A stretch of DNA of 64,000 bases from Bacillus sp. 2205SS5-2 (GTDB taxonomy: Bacteria; Bacillota; Bacilli; Bacillales; Bacillaceae_K): assembly GCF_037024155.1 (NCBI RefSeq), contig NZ_JAYKTS010000002.1, positions 118,373 to 182,372 on the forward strand, read 5' to 3'. Positions 17,750-28,200 of this stretch are shown piece by piece. The notes beneath the pieces were generated by a model that had not been told where the DNA came from, did no database searches, and worked only from the letters and a program-made list of their open reading frames with translations. The translations under genes and the position numbers were made by a program. Numbering within the stretch: position 1 is the stretch's first letter; each line of letters starts with the position of its first letter.

Positions 17750-20137
17750 ATGAATGAACAAGATAAGATGGATTTGTTCCAAGAGCAAGATCCATTTGTA
17801 AAAGGAAGGCATCTCGTCACCGTCTTTCACAATGATCAGAATCTTTATTCGGTAATTCGTATTCGTGTTGATGAAACCAATGCATCTTATGAAGACAAAG
17901 AAGCTGTGGTGACGGGACATTTCCCTCAAATGCATGAAGGAGAAACGTATACTTTTTACGGGAAATTTCAAGATCACCCGAAATTTGGTACTCAGTTTCA
18001 AGCCGAAAAATTTCAAAAAGAACTTCCGCAATCCAAACAAGGTGTGATTGGGTATTTATCGAGTGACCTGTTTAAAGGGATTGGAAAAAAAACAGCGGAG
18101 CGTATTGTCGAACATTTAGGCGAAAACGCGATCAGTAAAATATTGCAAGGACCAAATGAATTGGAAAGCGTTCCGAAACTACCGAAAGAAAAAGCAAAAG
18201 AAATTTTTGCAACCCTAATGGAACATCAAGGCTTAGAACAAATTATGATTAAACTTAACGAACTTGGATTTGGTCCCCAAATCTCCATGAAAATTTATCA
18301 ACATTATAAAGACCAAGCGCTTGATATTCTTCAAAAAAATCCCTATCAACTGGTTTCGGATATTGAAGGAATCGGTTTTGGGCGTGCAGATGAATTAGGG
18401 GCAAAGCTTGGAATTATTGGTCATCATCCTGACCGAATTAAAGCAGGTATTTTATTTGCATTGGAACAAGCCTCTCTAAGTGAAGGACATGTTTATGTTG
18501 ATGGGGAAAGTCTGTTATCAGAAGTAAGAAAATTACTTCAACACAATCAACAAGAACGAATTGAGTACGAAAAAATTGCACAAGAGCTCGTCCACTTGAG
18601 TGAAGAAGGAAAGCTGATTCTAGATGAAAAAAAACGTATTTTTCTTCCTTCCCTTTTTTACGCAGAAAAAGGGATTGGAACAAATTTAAAACGGATTCTT
18701 TCACAAACAGAATACGAAAATCAATTTCCTGAATCAGAATTTTTACTAAGTTTAGGAGCTCTTGAAGACCGATTAAATGTTCAGTATGCTTCTTCACAAA
18801 GAGAAGCTATTCAGACTGCGCTTATGTCACCGATGTTATTACTGACTGGTGGACCAGGAACAGGGAAAACCACCGTAATAAAAGGGATCGTTGAATTGTA
18901 TGCGGACTTACATGGATGTTCACTAGATCCGAAAAGCTATAAAAATGAGCCTTTCCCAATATTACTAGCTGCTCCAACGGGAAGAGCGGCAAAACGAATG
19001 TCTGAATCCACTGGCTTACCAGCTGGGACTATTCATCGACTTTTAGGTTGGAATGGTCAAGGGAAATTTGAGGCGGATGAAGAATCCCCAATCGAAGGAA
19101 AGTTATTAATTGTGGATGAAATGTCGATGGTCGATACTTGGCTCGCTCATCAATTGCTTAAATCAGTACCAGATCATATTCAGATTATTTTTGTTGGCGA
19201 TGAGGATCAGTTGCCATCAGTGGGTCCTGGTCAAGTTCTAAAAGATTTATTAAAATCGAACGTGATTCCAACTGTTAGACTAACGGATATCTACCGGCAA
19301 GAGCAGGGGTCATCGATTATTGAACTGGCTCATGAAATGAAAAAAGGTCGACTTCCTGCGGATATTCGAAAACAGCAAAAAGATCGTTCTTTTATTGCCT
19401 GTAAACCGGGACAAATGAAAGGCGTAATCGAAAAAATAGTCTTAAGCGCAAAAACCAAAGGCTATAGTGCAAAAGAAATTCAGGTGCTTGCTCCAATGTA
19501 TAGAGGTCCTGCGGGCATCGATGTCCTAAATCAAACGCTTCAACAGATTTTTAACAGTAATGAGGACGGAAAGAAAAAAGAAATAAAATTTGGTGATGTT
19601 TCCTATCGAAAAGGAGACAAAGTTCTTCAACTCGTGAATCAACCAGAATCTGGAGTATTTAATGGGGATATTGGCGAGGTAGTGTCAATTTTCTATGCGA
19701 AAGAAAATACAGAGAAGCAGGATATGGTGGTTGTTTCTTTCGAAGGCAATGAAGTAACTTATACCAAGCAGGATCTTACTCAGATTACACTCGCCTATTG
19801 CTGCTCCATACATAAATCTCAAGGAAGCGAATTTCCAATCGTTATCCTCCCGGTTTTAAAAAGTTATTATCGCATGCTACGGAGAAACTTGATCTATACA
19901 GCAATTACCAGAAGCAAAAACTTTCTCATCTTGTGTGGAGAAGAAGAAGCGCTGCAAATTGGCGTTAATCGTGAAGAAGATACGCAGAGACAAACGAGTC
20001 TTTATGAGCGATTGATGTATCAAGAGGATAATCTGAATTCAGAAGAAAACGAAGTAGAATTCATAACCGAAATAAACTTTAATCAAGTCGATCCGATGAT
20101 AGGAATGGAAAACCTTTCTCCTTATGATTTTGCGTAA
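17750..20137 (+). CDS. recD2: ATP-dependent DNA helicase RecD2
   Basis: A 795-residue superfamily 1B 5'-3' helicase, close to the 798 residues of B. subtilis YrrC/RecD2, which acts in replication fork repair without RecBC. The long N-terminal region contains helix-hairpin-helix motifs (GIGKKTAERIVEHLG, GIGFGRADELG). Walker A is GGPGTGKTT around residue 370, Walker B is LLIVDEMSMVD, and the C-terminal AYCCSIHKSQGSEFP and YTAITRSK motifs complete the helicase core. The ATG follows GAGGAAGGGAG. Confidence 0.96.
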   Translation: MNEQDKMDLFQEQDPFVKGRHLVTVFHNDQNLYSVIRIRVDETNASYEDKEAVVTGHFPQMHEGETYTFYGKFQDHPKFGTQFQAEKFQKELPQSKQGVIGYLSSDLFKGIGKKTAERIVEHLGENAISKILQGPNELESVPKLPKEKAKEIFATLMEHQGLEQIMIKLNELGFGPQISMKIYQHYKDQALDILQKNPYQLVSDIEGIGFGRADELGAKLGIIGHHPDRIKAGILFALEQASLSEGHVYVDGESLLSEVRKLLQHNQQERIEYEKIAQELVHLSEEGKLILDEKKRIFLPSLFYAEKGIGTNLKRILSQTEYENQFPESEFLLSLGALEDRLNVQYASSQREAIQTALMSPMLLLTGGPGTGKTTVIKGIVELYADLHGCSLDPKSYKNEPFPILLAAPTGRAAKRMSESTGLPAGTIHRLLGWNGQGKFEADEESPIEGKLLIVDEMSMVDTWLAHQLLKSVPDHIQIIFVGDEDQLPSVGPGQVLKDLLKSNVIPTVRLTDIYRQEQGSSIIELAHEMKKGRLPADIRKQQKDRSFIACKPGQMKGVIEKIVLSAKTKGYSAKEIQVLAPMYRGPAGIDVLNQTLQQIFNSNEDGKKKEIKFGDVSYRKGDKVLQLVNQPESGVFNGDIGEVVSIFYAKENTEKQDMVVVSFEGNEVTYTKQDLTQITLAYCCSIHKSQGSEFPIVILPVLKSYYRMLRRNLIYTAITRSKNFLILCGEEEALQIGVNREEDTQRQTSLYERLMYQEDNLNSEENEVEFITEINFNQVDPMIGMENLSPYDFA

Positions 20138-20302
20138 AGGAAGCACACTAAGGATGTTCCATTGAAAGAAATCAGTAATTTTCCCAATAGATGCCCAATG
20201 TAACAGTATAAAATTAAGGGAAAAAGGGCACACTCATAGCAAATAGCATGGATTTCTTTTCCAAAAAAGAAACTAGGCGATACGTGAGGTGCGTACGAAA
20301 TT

Positions 20303-20488
20303 ATGAAGTGTCCGAACTGTTGCAGTAAAAATATTGGGAAAATTGGGATCAATCAATATTATTGTTGGGTATGTTTTATTGAATTAACGATTACAGACGG
20401 TTTGATTCATACTCACCAAGTAGAAGAAGATGGAACACTAAGCTCTTTAGATGATTTATTTGATGAAGAGGAACGCCGACTAAGTTAA
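20303..20488 (+). CDS. Small zinc-ribbon-like protein
   Basis: A 61-residue protein starting MKCPNCCSKNIGKIGINQYYC. The four cysteines of CPNC...YYCWVC form a likely zinc ribbon; the C-terminal half is very acidic (EEDGTLSSLDDLFDEEE). I know similar short proteins at this position in Bacillus but not a function. The RBS is weak (GAGGTGCG) but well spaced. The next small gene starts 15 bases downstream, so the two are likely co-transcribed. Confidence 0.75.
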   Translation: MKCPNCCSKNIGKIGINQYYCWVCFIELTITDGLIHTHQVEEDGTLSSLDDLFDEEERRLS

Positions 20489-20503
20489 TTGAGAGGTGTT
20501 AAG

Positions 20504-20620
20504 ATGAATCGAAAACTATCTACCTTATTGGGTTTTGGTGCAGGGTTAGCGGCATCGTTAGGCGGTAACCAAAAGCAGTGGAAGCAAATCAAAAGAAGAG
20601 TGAAAAAAGCGATAAAGTAG
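20504..20620 (+). CDS. yrzQ: YrzQ-like DUF3918 small protein
   Basis: A 38-residue protein beginning MNRKLSTLLGFGAGLAASL with a short glycine/alanine-rich hydrophobic stretch followed by a basic tail (KQIKRRVKKAIK). This layout is that of the YrzQ family (DUF3918) found only in Bacillus relatives. GAGAGGTG precedes the ATG. It sits 15 bases after the zinc-ribbon gene and is followed at once by a terminator. Function unknown. Confidence 0.7.
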   Translation: MNRKLSTLLGFGAGLAASLGGNQKQWKQIKRRVKKAIK

Positions 20621-20628
20621 TGCAGTGG

Positions 20629-20657
20629 GAGGATGGTGTTTAAGCCATCCTCTTTTT
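20629..20657 (+). terminator. Terminator after yrzQ
   Basis: GAGGATGG / CCATCCTC perfect stem with 8-base loop and T5. Confidence 0.88.
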
Positions 20658-20675
20658 ATATGGTTTTGGTGTTTC

Positions 20676-20775
20676 AGGCGCCACCGTCTCGAGGTCATAA
20701 GGCAAGCCCTGTCAAGAGGCAAAGAGCGCCTCAGGTCAGGGCTCGCCTTATGCTGGTCGCCGGTTGTGGGCGCCT
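20676..20775 (+). repeat. A3 hairpin repeat
   Basis: A 100-bp unit folding into one long hairpin: AGGCGCC/GGCGCCT, ACCG/CGGT, ATAAGGC/GCCTTAT, AGCCCTG/CAGGGCT and a GAGGC/GCCTC tip. Same architecture and size as A1 and A2 with different stem sequences. Open frames across it are by-products. Confidence 0.75.
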
Positions 20776-20839
20776 TGCGCATTTCGTTTGCATAATTTCC
20801 CTAGTAATAAAGGCAGACTAATAAAAAGGAGGCGTGGTG

Positions 20840-21901
20840 ATGGAAAGAAAGGATTATGTTACTTGGTTATATCGACTATCACTCAGTTTGCTGGTATTAC
20901 TGTTTATATATATCCTCTATCTGTTGGCGCCTGTATGGCATCCTTTTCTTAAAGTTTTGATTATCGCACTTTCTCCTTTTCTGATTGGTGGATTTATTAC
21001 TTACTTGCTCCATCCGGTCGTAGAAAAGCTTCATTCTGCAGGTATACCACGCATTTCTGCCTTGATTATTATTTATGTGTTTTTTTTCGGGGGGATTGGC
21101 TATGGACTATATAAAGGGTTTCCAAACTTGGTGGAGCAATTAAGACAATTATCGCTTCAGGCACCAACATACGCCAAGGAATATAAGGGATGGCTCTCCA
21201 TCATTCAGCAAGAAACCGCTTCATGGCCAGATGGCTTGCAAGATCAGTTAGAAGAAATGATTCACGGACTAGAAAAGTGGGCAAATTCACTCGTTGACAA
21301 ATTGATCCGTCTTCTCTTGTCCCTGCTAAATAAGGCTTTTCTTATAATCATCATTCCATTTGTCTCGTTCTATTTACTGAAAGACATCATTAAAGTAAAG
21401 CGGTTTGCGTCGAAAATAACACCTATTAATTGGCGAAAAAAAGCCTCTCTCTTTATACATGATTTGGATGAGTCACTAGGGGGATATATTCGAGGTCAAT
21501 TGCTTATATGTTTTATTATTGGAGCTCTGTCCTTTGCGGCTTTTTGGCTAATTGGAATCAACTATCCTCTCATTTTAGGGCTATTCGTAGGGTTTACAAA
21601 TATTATTCCTTATTTTGGACCCATCGTTGGTGCGTTACCGGCGTTGGTTATTGCAAGTACAATGTCCGTTAACATGATGGTTTATGTTGTTCTTATTATT
21701 GTGGTACTCCAATTTTTAGAAGGAAACATTCTATCCCCATACATTGTAGGGAAGAGTCTCCATATGCATCCATTGTTTATTATGGGGGCACTTGTGGTTG
21801 GAGGTGAGCTAGGAGGGGTGCTTGGGCTTATTGTAGCAGTTCCTTTTCTTGCGGTGATCAAGACGGCTCTTATATACGGTAAAAATCATTTTATCTCTTA
21901 G
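20840..21901 (+). CDS. yrrI: AI-2E family transporter (YrrI)
   Basis: A 353-residue membrane protein, the same length as B. subtilis YrrI. About eight hydrophobic segments are visible; the conserved PLILGLFVGFTNIIPYFGPIVGALPA stretch (seen in shorter pieces such as NIIPYFGPIVG) marks the AI-2E/PerM family. Members move small molecules or ions; the substrate here is unknown. The ATG at 20840 follows AAAGGAGG; two upstream GTG codons in frame are closer to the RBS. It lies upstream of the alaS T-box. Confidence 0.88.
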   Translation: MERKDYVTWLYRLSLSLLVLLFIYILYLLAPVWHPFLKVLIIALSPFLIGGFITYLLHPVVEKLHSAGIPRISALIIIYVFFFGGIGYGLYKGFPNLVEQLRQLSLQAPTYAKEYKGWLSIIQQETASWPDGLQDQLEEMIHGLEKWANSLVDKLIRLLLSLLNKAFLIIIIPFVSFYLLKDIIKVKRFASKITPINWRKKASLFIHDLDESLGGYIRGQLLICFIIGALSFAAFWLIGINYPLILGLFVGFTNIIPYFGPIVGALPALVIASTMSVNMMVYVVLIIVVLQFLEGNILSPYIVGKSLHMHPLFIMGALVVGGELGGVLGLIVAVPFLAVIKTALIYGKNHFIS

Positions 21902-21960
21902 TGCTCCGTTCATCATTGACAAATAGATCAGTTATTTCTATAATTCGACATATACAATAC

Positions 21961-22208
21961 ATATGAAGAAGCGAAGAAGGATTCAGTATGTTATAGACCA
22001 TCTGAGTGCAATGCACGCAAGAGAGGAATTTCCTAGGCTGAAAGAAATTCTAGATGAAGGATAACAGAACGCTCATCCAGAGTGCAGTCAAAACCTGCCG
22101 TTTGCCGCGTTAAGGTGTAAAGTGACAGTTGCCTGAAGAATTGGAGGCTGTAACCAGGGTGGTACCGCGAGGAAGCTCTCGTCCCTGTACGGGGATGAGG
22201 GTTTTTTG
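21961..22208 (+). ncRNA. T-box leader of alaS
   Basis: T-box AGGGTGGTACCGCG at 22156-22169 followed by a terminator (CTCTCGTCCC / GGGGATGAGGG, T6, 22176-22207). Stem I features AGAGAGG and GGCTGAAAG are visible, and the likely specifier is GCT (22071-22073) in GAACGCTCATC, an alanine codon. Uncharged tRNA-Ala would stabilise the antiterminator and turn on alaS. Confidence 0.93.
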
Positions 22209-22251
22209 TGTTTTCTTCGACTTATGTAAACACTAAAAGGAGGATCATGTT

Positions 22252-24885
22252 ATGAAAAAGTTAACAGGTGCACAAATACGTCAAATGTATTTAGATTTTT
22301 TTCAAGAAAAAGGACATGGAATTGAACAGAGTGCTTCACTTGTTCCACACGATGATCCATCTTTACTTTGGATCAACTCAGGCGTAGCAACTTTAAAAAA
22401 ATATTTTGATGGTCGTGTCATTCCGGAAAACCCGCGAATAACGAATGCGCAAAAATCAATTCGAACAAATGATATTGAGAATGTTGGAAAAACGGCACGT
22501 CATCATACCTTCTTTGAGATGCTCGGAAATTTTTCAATTGGAGATTATTTCAAAAAGGAAGCAATTCATTGGGCATGGGAGTTTTTGACCAGCGAAAAGT
22601 GGATCGGGTTTGATCCGAGTAAGATCTCAGTGACCATTCATCCTGAAGATGAAGAAGCACTGAGGATATGGCGCGATGAAATCGGATTACCAGAAGTGCA
22701 AATTATTCCGTTAGAAGGAAACTATTGGGATATCGGAGAGGGTCCTAGTGGTCCGAATACAGAGATCTTTTACGACCGTGGACCAAGTTACGGAGCAGAT
22801 GAAAGCGATCCAGAATTGTTCCCTGGAGGAGAAAATGACCGATACTTAGAAGTTTGGAATTTGGTTTTTTCACAGTTCAATCATAATTCTGATGGAACGT
22901 ATTCTCCACTTCCAAAGAAAAATATTGATACTGGGATGGGCCTCGAACGAATGACTTGTGTTGTTCAAGAAGTCCCAACTAACTTTGAAACAGATCTTTT
23001 TATGCCTATCATAGAAGCGACTGGGAAAATAGCTGGAATCACCTACTCATCAACAGGTGCATCAAGTATGGCATTTAAAGTTATCGCAGATCATACTCGA
23101 ACGGTTTCATTCGCAATCGGAGACGGAGCTTTGCCTTCTAATGAAGGACGTGGATATGTTCTAAGACGATTGCTTCGAAGAGCGGTCCGTTTTGCGAAAC
23201 AAATTGATATTCACCGTCCCTTTATGTATGAATTGGTTCCAGTGGTTGCTGAGATTATGGTAGATTTCTACCCAGAAGTAAAAAATAAAATCGATTTTAT
23301 TCAAAAAGTAATCAAAAATGAAGAGGAACGCTTTCATGAAACATTACATGAAGGGCTATCCATCCTTTCAGAAATAATCACTAAAGCAAAATCAACTGAT
23401 CAGGACACAATAACCGGTCAAGATGTTTTCCGACTTTATGATACGTATGGTTTTCCAGTTGAATTAACCGAAGAGTATGCTGAAGAAGAAGGTATGAAGG
23501 TTGACCATATAGGTTTTGAGCAAGCAATGGAGCAACAGCGTAATCGAGCACGTTCTGCTCGTCAAGAAGTAGGCTCCATGCAAGTGCAAGGGGGCGTTCT
23601 AGGTGAAATCACAGCTGAGAGTAAGTTTGTAGGATATGACACGCTGAACCTAGAAAGTAACATCGTGAAGCTTGTATCAAATGATACGTTTGTGGATGAA
23701 GCAGTTGAAGGTCAAGAAGTGCATTTGATATTAAATGAAACACCTTTTTACGCTGAAAGTGGTGGCCAAGTTTCTGATACCGGTACACTCGTGGGTGTAA
23801 ATGGAAAAGCATCTGTTCTGCATGTAAAAAAAGCGCCAAACGGACAAAATCTTCACTTAGTAAAGATTACTTCAGGTACGATTAAAGTCAACGAACAAGT
23901 GAAAGCGACAGTGAAAAAGGATGAACGCCAAGGAACAATTAAAAATCACACCGCTACGCATTTGCTTCACAGGGCACTAAAGGATGTACTAGGAAAGCAT
24001 GTAAATCAAGCGGGTTCCTTAGTTCAATCAGATCGCCTACGTTTTGATTTTTCTCATTTTGGTAGTGTAACAGCTGAAGAATTGGAGAAAATTGAATACA
24101 TGGTGAATGAAGAGATTTGGAAGAGTACGGACGTTTCGATTGCCGTAAAATCTTTAGACGAAGCGAAGAAGATGGGGGCAATGGCTCTATTTGGTGAGAA
24201 ATATGGCTCCGAAGTTCGCGTAGTGTCAGTTGGAGACTATAGTTTAGAGCTTTGTGGAGGGTGTCACGTAGACAATACCGCCTCTATTGGTTTATTTAAG
24301 ATTGTGACTGAAAGCGGAATCGGTGCAGGTACAAGAAGAATTGAAGCGTTGACTGGAAAGGCTGCATACCAACATTTAAATGAGAAAGTGGTATTAATGT
24401 CGCATGTAGCTGACAAACTAAAAACGAAACCTGAAAATCTTCTCTCACGAGTGGATTCAGTATTAGCTGAAACGAAAGAACTACAACGTGAGAATGAATC
24501 ATATGCAGCTAAGCTCTCCAATATTGAAGCAGGAAGCTTAACGGACAGTATTAAAGAAGTCGAAGGTATTTCTTTATTAGTAGCTAAAGTTCAAGAGACT
24601 GATATGAATGGGCTTCGTAATATGGTTGATGAACTTAAGCAGAAAGTACCTACTGGCGTGATTGTGCTCGGCTCAATTCATGGAGAAAAAGTGAATATTG
24701 TCGCTTCCGTTTCAAAAGATCTTGTCGGTAAAGGGTACCATGCAGGCAAGCTAGTAAAAGAAGTGGCTAGTCGTTGTGGAGGCGGCGGGGGTGGTCGTCC
24801 TGACATGGCTCAAGCAGGTGGTAAACATCCAGAACAATTAGAATCTGCACTTTCTTTTGTAGAAGAATGGATCAAATCCGTTTAA
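22252..24885 (+). CDS. alaS: Alanyl-tRNA synthetase
   Basis: An 877-residue class II synthetase of normal length. Order: catalytic domain starting at [17 protein letters not shown] with [14 protein letters not shown] and the GLERM motif; tRNA-recognition domain; editing domain with zinc ligands in [11 protein letters not shown] and CGGCHVDNT (removes Ser or Gly mischarged on tRNA-Ala); C-Ala domain ending with a glycine-rich [25 protein letters not shown] precedes the ATG. Expression is controlled by the T-box leader directly upstream. Confidence 0.98.
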   Translation: MKKLTGAQIRQMYLDFFQEKGHGIEQSASLVPHDDPSLLWINSGVATLKKYFDGRVIPENPRITNAQKSIRTNDIENVGKTARHHTFFEMLGNFSIGDYFKKEAIHWAWEFLTSEKWIGFDPSKISVTIHPEDEEALRIWRDEIGLPEVQIIPLEGNYWDIGEGPSGPNTEIFYDRGPSYGADESDPELFPGGENDRYLEVWNLVFSQFNHNSDGTYSPLPKKNIDTGMGLERMTCVVQEVPTNFETDLFMPIIEATGKIAGITYSSTGASSMAFKVIADHTRTVSFAIGDGALPSNEGRGYVLRRLLRRAVRFAKQIDIHRPFMYELVPVVAEIMVDFYPEVKNKIDFIQKVIKNEEERFHETLHEGLSILSEIITKAKSTDQDTITGQDVFRLYDTYGFPVELTEEYAEEEGMKVDHIGFEQAMEQQRNRARSARQEVGSMQVQGGVLGEITAESKFVGYDTLNLESNIVKLVSNDTFVDEAVEGQEVHLILNETPFYAESGGQVSDTGTLVGVNGKASVLHVKKAPNGQNLHLVKITSGTIKVNEQVKATVKKDERQGTIKNHTATHLLHRALKDVLGKHVNQAGSLVQSDRLRFDFSHFGSVTAEELEKIEYMVNEEIWKSTDVSIAVKSLDEAKKMGAMALFGEKYGSEVRVVSVGDYSLELCGGCHVDNTASIGLFKIVTESGIGAGTRRIEALTGKAAYQHLNEKVVLMSHVADKLKTKPENLLSRVDSVLAETKELQRENESYAAKLSNIEAGSLTDSIKEVEGISLLVAKVQETDMNGLRNMVDELKQKVPTGVIVLGSIHGEKVNIVASVSKDLVGKGYHAGKLVKEVASRCGGGGGGRPDMAQAGGKHPEQLESALSFVEEWIKSV

Positions 24886-24961
24886 CAAACAGGTAAAGTG
24901 GTGTACAATGTAAATAGTAGCTATGGAGTCAGTAAACAAGCCTAAAGTGAGGTGCGAAGTA

Positions 24962-25219
24962 ATGAGCTCTTTTGATAAAACAATGAGATTTGATTTTTCT
25001 GATGAACCTTTTGAAAAAGATGTACAAGAGGTTTTAACTGGAGTCCATGAAGCATTACAAGAAAAAGGCTATAACCCTATTAATCAAATTGTTGGGTACC
25101 TTCTGTCAGGAGATCCCGCCTATATTCCCCGTCATAAAGATGCGCGGAATACAATTCGACGATTAGAACGGGATGAAATTATTGAAGAACTGGTTAAATC
25201 CTATTTGAAGCAAGGATAA
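24962..25219 (+). CDS. ireB: IreB family regulatory protein (YrzL, UPF0297)
   Basis: An 85-residue protein ([14 protein letters not shown]...), the size and sequence type of YrzL/IreB. In Enterococcus, IreB is phosphorylated by the kinase IreK (PrkC family) and controls cephalosporin tolerance; conserved threonines lie near the N-terminus, where one (DKTMRFD) is visible. ATG 24962 with GAGGTG upstream gives the family length; 13 earlier codons in frame have no RBS. ireB-ruvX-yrzB form a tight operon, the conserved Bacillus arrangement after alaS. Confidence 0.92.
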   Translation: MSSFDKTMRFDFSDEPFEKDVQEVLTGVHEALQEKGYNPINQIVGYLLSGDPAYIPRHKDARNTIRRLERDEIIEELVKSYLKQG

Positions 25220-25230
25220 GAGGGATTAGT

Positions 25231-25647
25231 ATGAGAGTTATGGGCCTCGATGTTGGGTCGAAAACAGTCGGCATCGCCATTAGTGATGCGCTGGGCTGGA
25301 CTGCTCAAGGAATTGAAACGATTAAAATCGATGAAACAAAAGGGCAGTTTGGCTACGACCGAGTAGCACAATTAGTAAAAGAGTATGAAGTAGAAAAACT
25401 TGTTATTGGCTTGCCAAAAAATATGAATAACACTATCGGTCCACGAGGAGAGGCGTCACGAAAATATGGGCGCGATCTTGAAAAAAAGCTAGGTATCTCT
25501 GTCGTTTTGTGGGACGAGCGTTTAACGACAATGGCCGCTGAAAGAGTATTACTTGAAGCAGATGTGAGTCGGAAGAAACGCAAAAAAGTCATCGATAAAA
25601 TAGCAGCCATGATGATTTTACAAGGCTATTTAGATAGCATAAAATAA
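25231..25647 (+). CDS. ruvX: Holliday junction resolvase-like RuvX/YqgF
   Basis: A 138-residue RNase H-fold nuclease of the YqgF family (YrrK in B. subtilis), linked to pre-16S rRNA 5' maturation and proposed as a Holliday junction resolvase. The first acidic residue is in [14 protein letters not shown], the second in VIGLPKNMN..., and the third in WDERLTT followed by [15 protein letters not shown], all typical. It lies 11 bases after ireB and 13 before yrzB. Confidence 0.94.
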   Translation: MRVMGLDVGSKTVGIAISDALGWTAQGIETIKIDETKGQFGYDRVAQLVKEYEVEKLVIGLPKNMNNTIGPRGEASRKYGRDLEKKLGISVVLWDERLTTMAAERVLLEADVSRKKRKKVIDKIAAMMILQGYLDSIK

Positions 25648-25660
25648 TGAGGTGAATAAA

Positions 25661-25954
25661 ATGGAACACGGTGAAAAGCAGATTACAATTATTGATGAAC
25701 AAGGAAGCGAACAGCTATGCGAGGTTCTTTTTACTTTTGAAAATGAAGAATTCGGAAAATCATATGTTCTTTACTACCCGGTAGGGGCAGAAGAGGATGA
25801 GAATGAAGAAATCGAAATTCATGCTTCTTCTTTTAACCCAAATGTTGAAGGTGAAGAAGGCGATTTAAAACCAATCGAAACGGACGAAGAGTGGGATATG
25901 ATCGAAGAAATGCTAAATACATTCCTTGACCAAGAAGAGGAAGAAGAAGAATAA
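25661..25954 (+). CDS. yrzB: YrzB family protein (DUF1292)
   Basis: A 97-residue, strongly acidic protein ([18 protein letters not shown]...), typical of the DUF1292/UPF0473 family that follows ruvX throughout Firmicutes. The last 12 residues include a run of glutamates. Function unknown; the constant linkage to ireB and ruvX suggests a related job. ATG 25661 behind GAGGTG; the GTG three codons earlier is part of the RBS. Confidence 0.9.
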   Translation: MEHGEKQITIIDEQGSEQLCEVLFTFENEEFGKSYVLYYPVGAEEDENEEIEIHASSFNPNVEGEEGDLKPIETDEEWDMIEEMLNTFLDQEEEEEE

Positions 25955-25962
25955 AGAAGAAG

Positions 25963-25992
25963 AGAGGCGGCGGATTATCGCCTCTTTTTTTT
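25963..25992 (+). terminator. Terminator of the ireB-ruvX-yrzB operon
   Basis: AGAGGCG / CGCCTCT stem, 9-base loop and T8. Confidence 0.9.
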
Positions 25993-26201
25993 GCGTGAAA
26001 TGTAAGAATGTATGATTTTAGAAATAGTATGGTGTCTAGATACAAATACCTGATGCATTCCTTATTGAAACTAAAACAATCATTAGGAAGGAAAATTAAC
26101 TATTTCTATTTTTCTTTCTAGAAAATGTTGTATACTATTATAGTGAATACGAAATTTGGGAGATTGTCCCGCTTTAGCTCGAAAAGGGGGAATAAAAGTA
26201 G

Positions 26202-27341
26202 ATGGATGAACAAAAATCAAGAAGAGAACAATGGTGGGAAAACTTAAAAGAGAGACAAAATGACGCCAAGCTCATTCGGAAAATTGTTTTGATAATGCTG
26301 GCAATCGTTCTCTTTGTTGTAACGGGAGCAATTCTTGGAGGCTACATCTATATTAAAGCCGCCCTTCAACCCGTTGAAATTGACAGTGAAAAAGAAGTAC
26401 CTGTAGAAATACCAATTGGTTCGGGTGTTACCACGATCGGGGGTATTTTAGAGGAAAACGGCATCATTCATAATGCCACGGTATTTAAATACTATGTCAA
26501 AGTAAATAATGAAGCTGATTTTCAAGCAGGGACGTATAACCTAACACCATCCATGACATTAGATGAAATTATTACGAGCTTAAAGACAGGGAAAGTGTAT
26601 AAAGAAGCCCTTTTTAAATTGACAGTGAAAGAAGGGATTACGCTTGAAGAAATTGCGAAAGACTTTGAGAGTAAAACTCCTTATTCAAAAGAAGAGTTTC
26701 TTGACAAGATTAATGACAAAAAGTTTATCGAAAAAGCAAAGGCCCGTTTTCCGGAACTTTTAACAGAAGATATCCAAGCGGAAAACATTCGCTATCCACT
26801 TGAAGGCTACTTATATCCAGCGACATATGCTTTTTATGAGGAAAAACCAGCGATTGAAGAGATGATATATACTATCCTCGCTAAAACGGATGAAGTATTA
26901 GCTGATTTTAGTGATTTGCGTGAAGAGCAAGAAATGTCGGTTCATGATTTAGTCACTATGTCTTCTCTAATTGAGGAAGAAGCAAAGCAAGAATTAAGTC
27001 GAAAAAAAGTCGCAAGTGTATTCTATAATCGATTAGACGAAGGTATGCCTCTACAAACCGATCCAACCGTTTTGTATGGGATGGGCAAGCACAAAAATCG
27101 CTTGTTTGAAAAGGACTATGCATTTGACTCACCATATAACACCTACCAAATACAAGGTCTACCACCAGGACCTATAGCGAATCCGAGTGTAACTTCTCTC
27201 GAGGCAGCTTTAAAACCAGTCGACACAAATTATTTTTATTTCTTAGCTGCTGAGAATGAGGAAGGTGTTACAGAAATCTTTTTTAGTGAAACACTCGCAC
27301 AACATGAGGAATTACGGTCTGAATTAATTCTTAACAATTAG
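26202..27341 (+). CDS. mltG: Endolytic transglycosylase MltG
   Basis: A 379-residue membrane-anchored enzyme (YrrL in B. subtilis) that cuts nascent peptidoglycan strands and sets their length. A cytoplasmic charged N-terminus is followed by one membrane segment (LIMLAIVLFVVTGAILGGY, about residues 30-50), a LysM-like region and the YceG catalytic domain. EGYLYPATYAF and the SSLIEEEA stretch, where the catalytic glutamate lies, are visible, as are YNRLDEGMPLQTDPTV and the C-terminal YNTYQIQGLPPGPI. The start follows AAAAGGGGG; it is monocistronic. Confidence 0.95.
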   Translation: MDEQKSRREQWWENLKERQNDAKLIRKIVLIMLAIVLFVVTGAILGGYIYIKAALQPVEIDSEKEVPVEIPIGSGVTTIGGILEENGIIHNATVFKYYVKVNNEADFQAGTYNLTPSMTLDEIITSLKTGKVYKEALFKLTVKEGITLEEIAKDFESKTPYSKEEFLDKINDKKFIEKAKARFPELLTEDIQAENIRYPLEGYLYPATYAFYEEKPAIEEMIYTILAKTDEVLADFSDLREEQEMSVHDLVTMSSLIEEEAKQELSRKKVASVFYNRLDEGMPLQTDPTVLYGMGKHKNRLFEKDYAFDSPYNTYQIQGLPPGPIANPSVTSLEAALKPVDTNYFYFLAAENEEGVTEIFFSETLAQHEELRSELILNN

Positions 27342-27344
27342 ACA

Positions 27345-27384
27345 AAGAGAGGGGAGAGAAAGGTTCGCTTTCCTCTTCTTTTTA
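27345..27384 (+). terminator. Likely terminator after mltG
   Basis: AAGAGAGGGGAGAGAAAG / CTTTCCTCTT imperfect stem around TTCG, then T5. The stem has bulges. Confidence 0.5.
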
Positions 27385-27549
27385 TGTTAAAATAGAAAAA
27401 GTGTTTTTAGAATGTAGCGTTTTACACAGCGAAAAACTGGGATAGATAAGGAAGATAATGACAGTTTTCTCCCTTTTTATTTCATTTTTCTGTGAACGCT
27501 ATTTTTTCATGGACAAAGCAAATGATCTGTAAGAAAAGGCGGGGTCAAC

Positions 27550-28200
27550 ATGAACGATTCCATCCATTCATATATAGAAGGTCTAGTGAAGGAACGAAAT
27601 TTACTCTTAACCGAAATGGAAATATACGCCAAAGAGCAAAAGGTCCCTATTATGGAATTAGTAGGTATCGAGAATTTACTCCAACTGCTTAGAATTCAGC
27701 AACCAGCAAGGATATTAGAAGTAGGAACAGCGATTGGATACTCCGTACTTCGAATGGCAGAAGCACTGCCACAAGGACAATTTGTCACCATCGAACGAGA
27801 TCTCAAACGTTATAAAGAAGCACAGTCCTTTATTGCTCGCTCAGAGGCAAAAGACCGTATAACTTTAATACATGGCGATGCTTTAGATGTAAATGAAATC
27901 ATTGACCCATTAGCTCCTTTTGATGCTATCTTCATTGACGCTGCAAAAGGTCAGTATAAAAAGTTTTTTGAACTGTATACACCAATGCTTTCTGTTGCTG
28001 GGATCGTTTATACAGATAATGTTCTTTTTAAAGGATTTGTTACAAATCTAGAGAGCATTAATAGTCGGAATTTAAAAATGTTAGTAAAAAAAATACAACA
28101 CTATAATGAGTGGTTGATGGGTCATTCCCACTTTCAGACAAGCATTTTACCAGTAGGCGACGGACTGGCGATTAGCATAAAAAGAGGTGAAACGATATGA
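27550..28200 (+). CDS. trmR: tRNA 5-hydroxyuridine methyltransferase
   Basis: A 216-residue SAM-dependent O-methyltransferase (YrrM). The SAM-binding motif EVGTAIGYSVLRMA is near residue 56, and the metal-binding acidic stretch FIDAAKGQYKKFFE and TDNVLFKG follow. B. subtilis TrmR methylates 5-hydroxyuridine to 5-methoxyuridine at the wobble position. The assignment is strengthened by the two U32-family genes that follow, which in B. subtilis make the hydroxyuridine substrate. The ATG has AAGGCGGGG upstream; the stop overlaps the next start by 4 bases. Confidence 0.92.
   Translation: MNDSIHSYIEGLVKERNLLLTEMEIYAKEQKVPIMELVGIENLLQLLRIQQPARILEVGTAIGYSVLRMAEALPQGQFVTIERDLKRYKEAQSFIARSEAKDRITLIHGDALDVNEIIDPLAPFDAIFIDAAKGQYKKFFELYTPMLSVAGIVYTDNVLFKGFVTNLESINSRNLKMLVKKIQHYNEWLMGHSHFQTSILPVGDGLAISIKRGETI

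Noticed and set aside
20633..20952. Overlapping frames downstream of yrzQ
   Set aside because: They run through the terminator and the A3 hairpin and into yrrI in another frame; no RBS or family resemblance.
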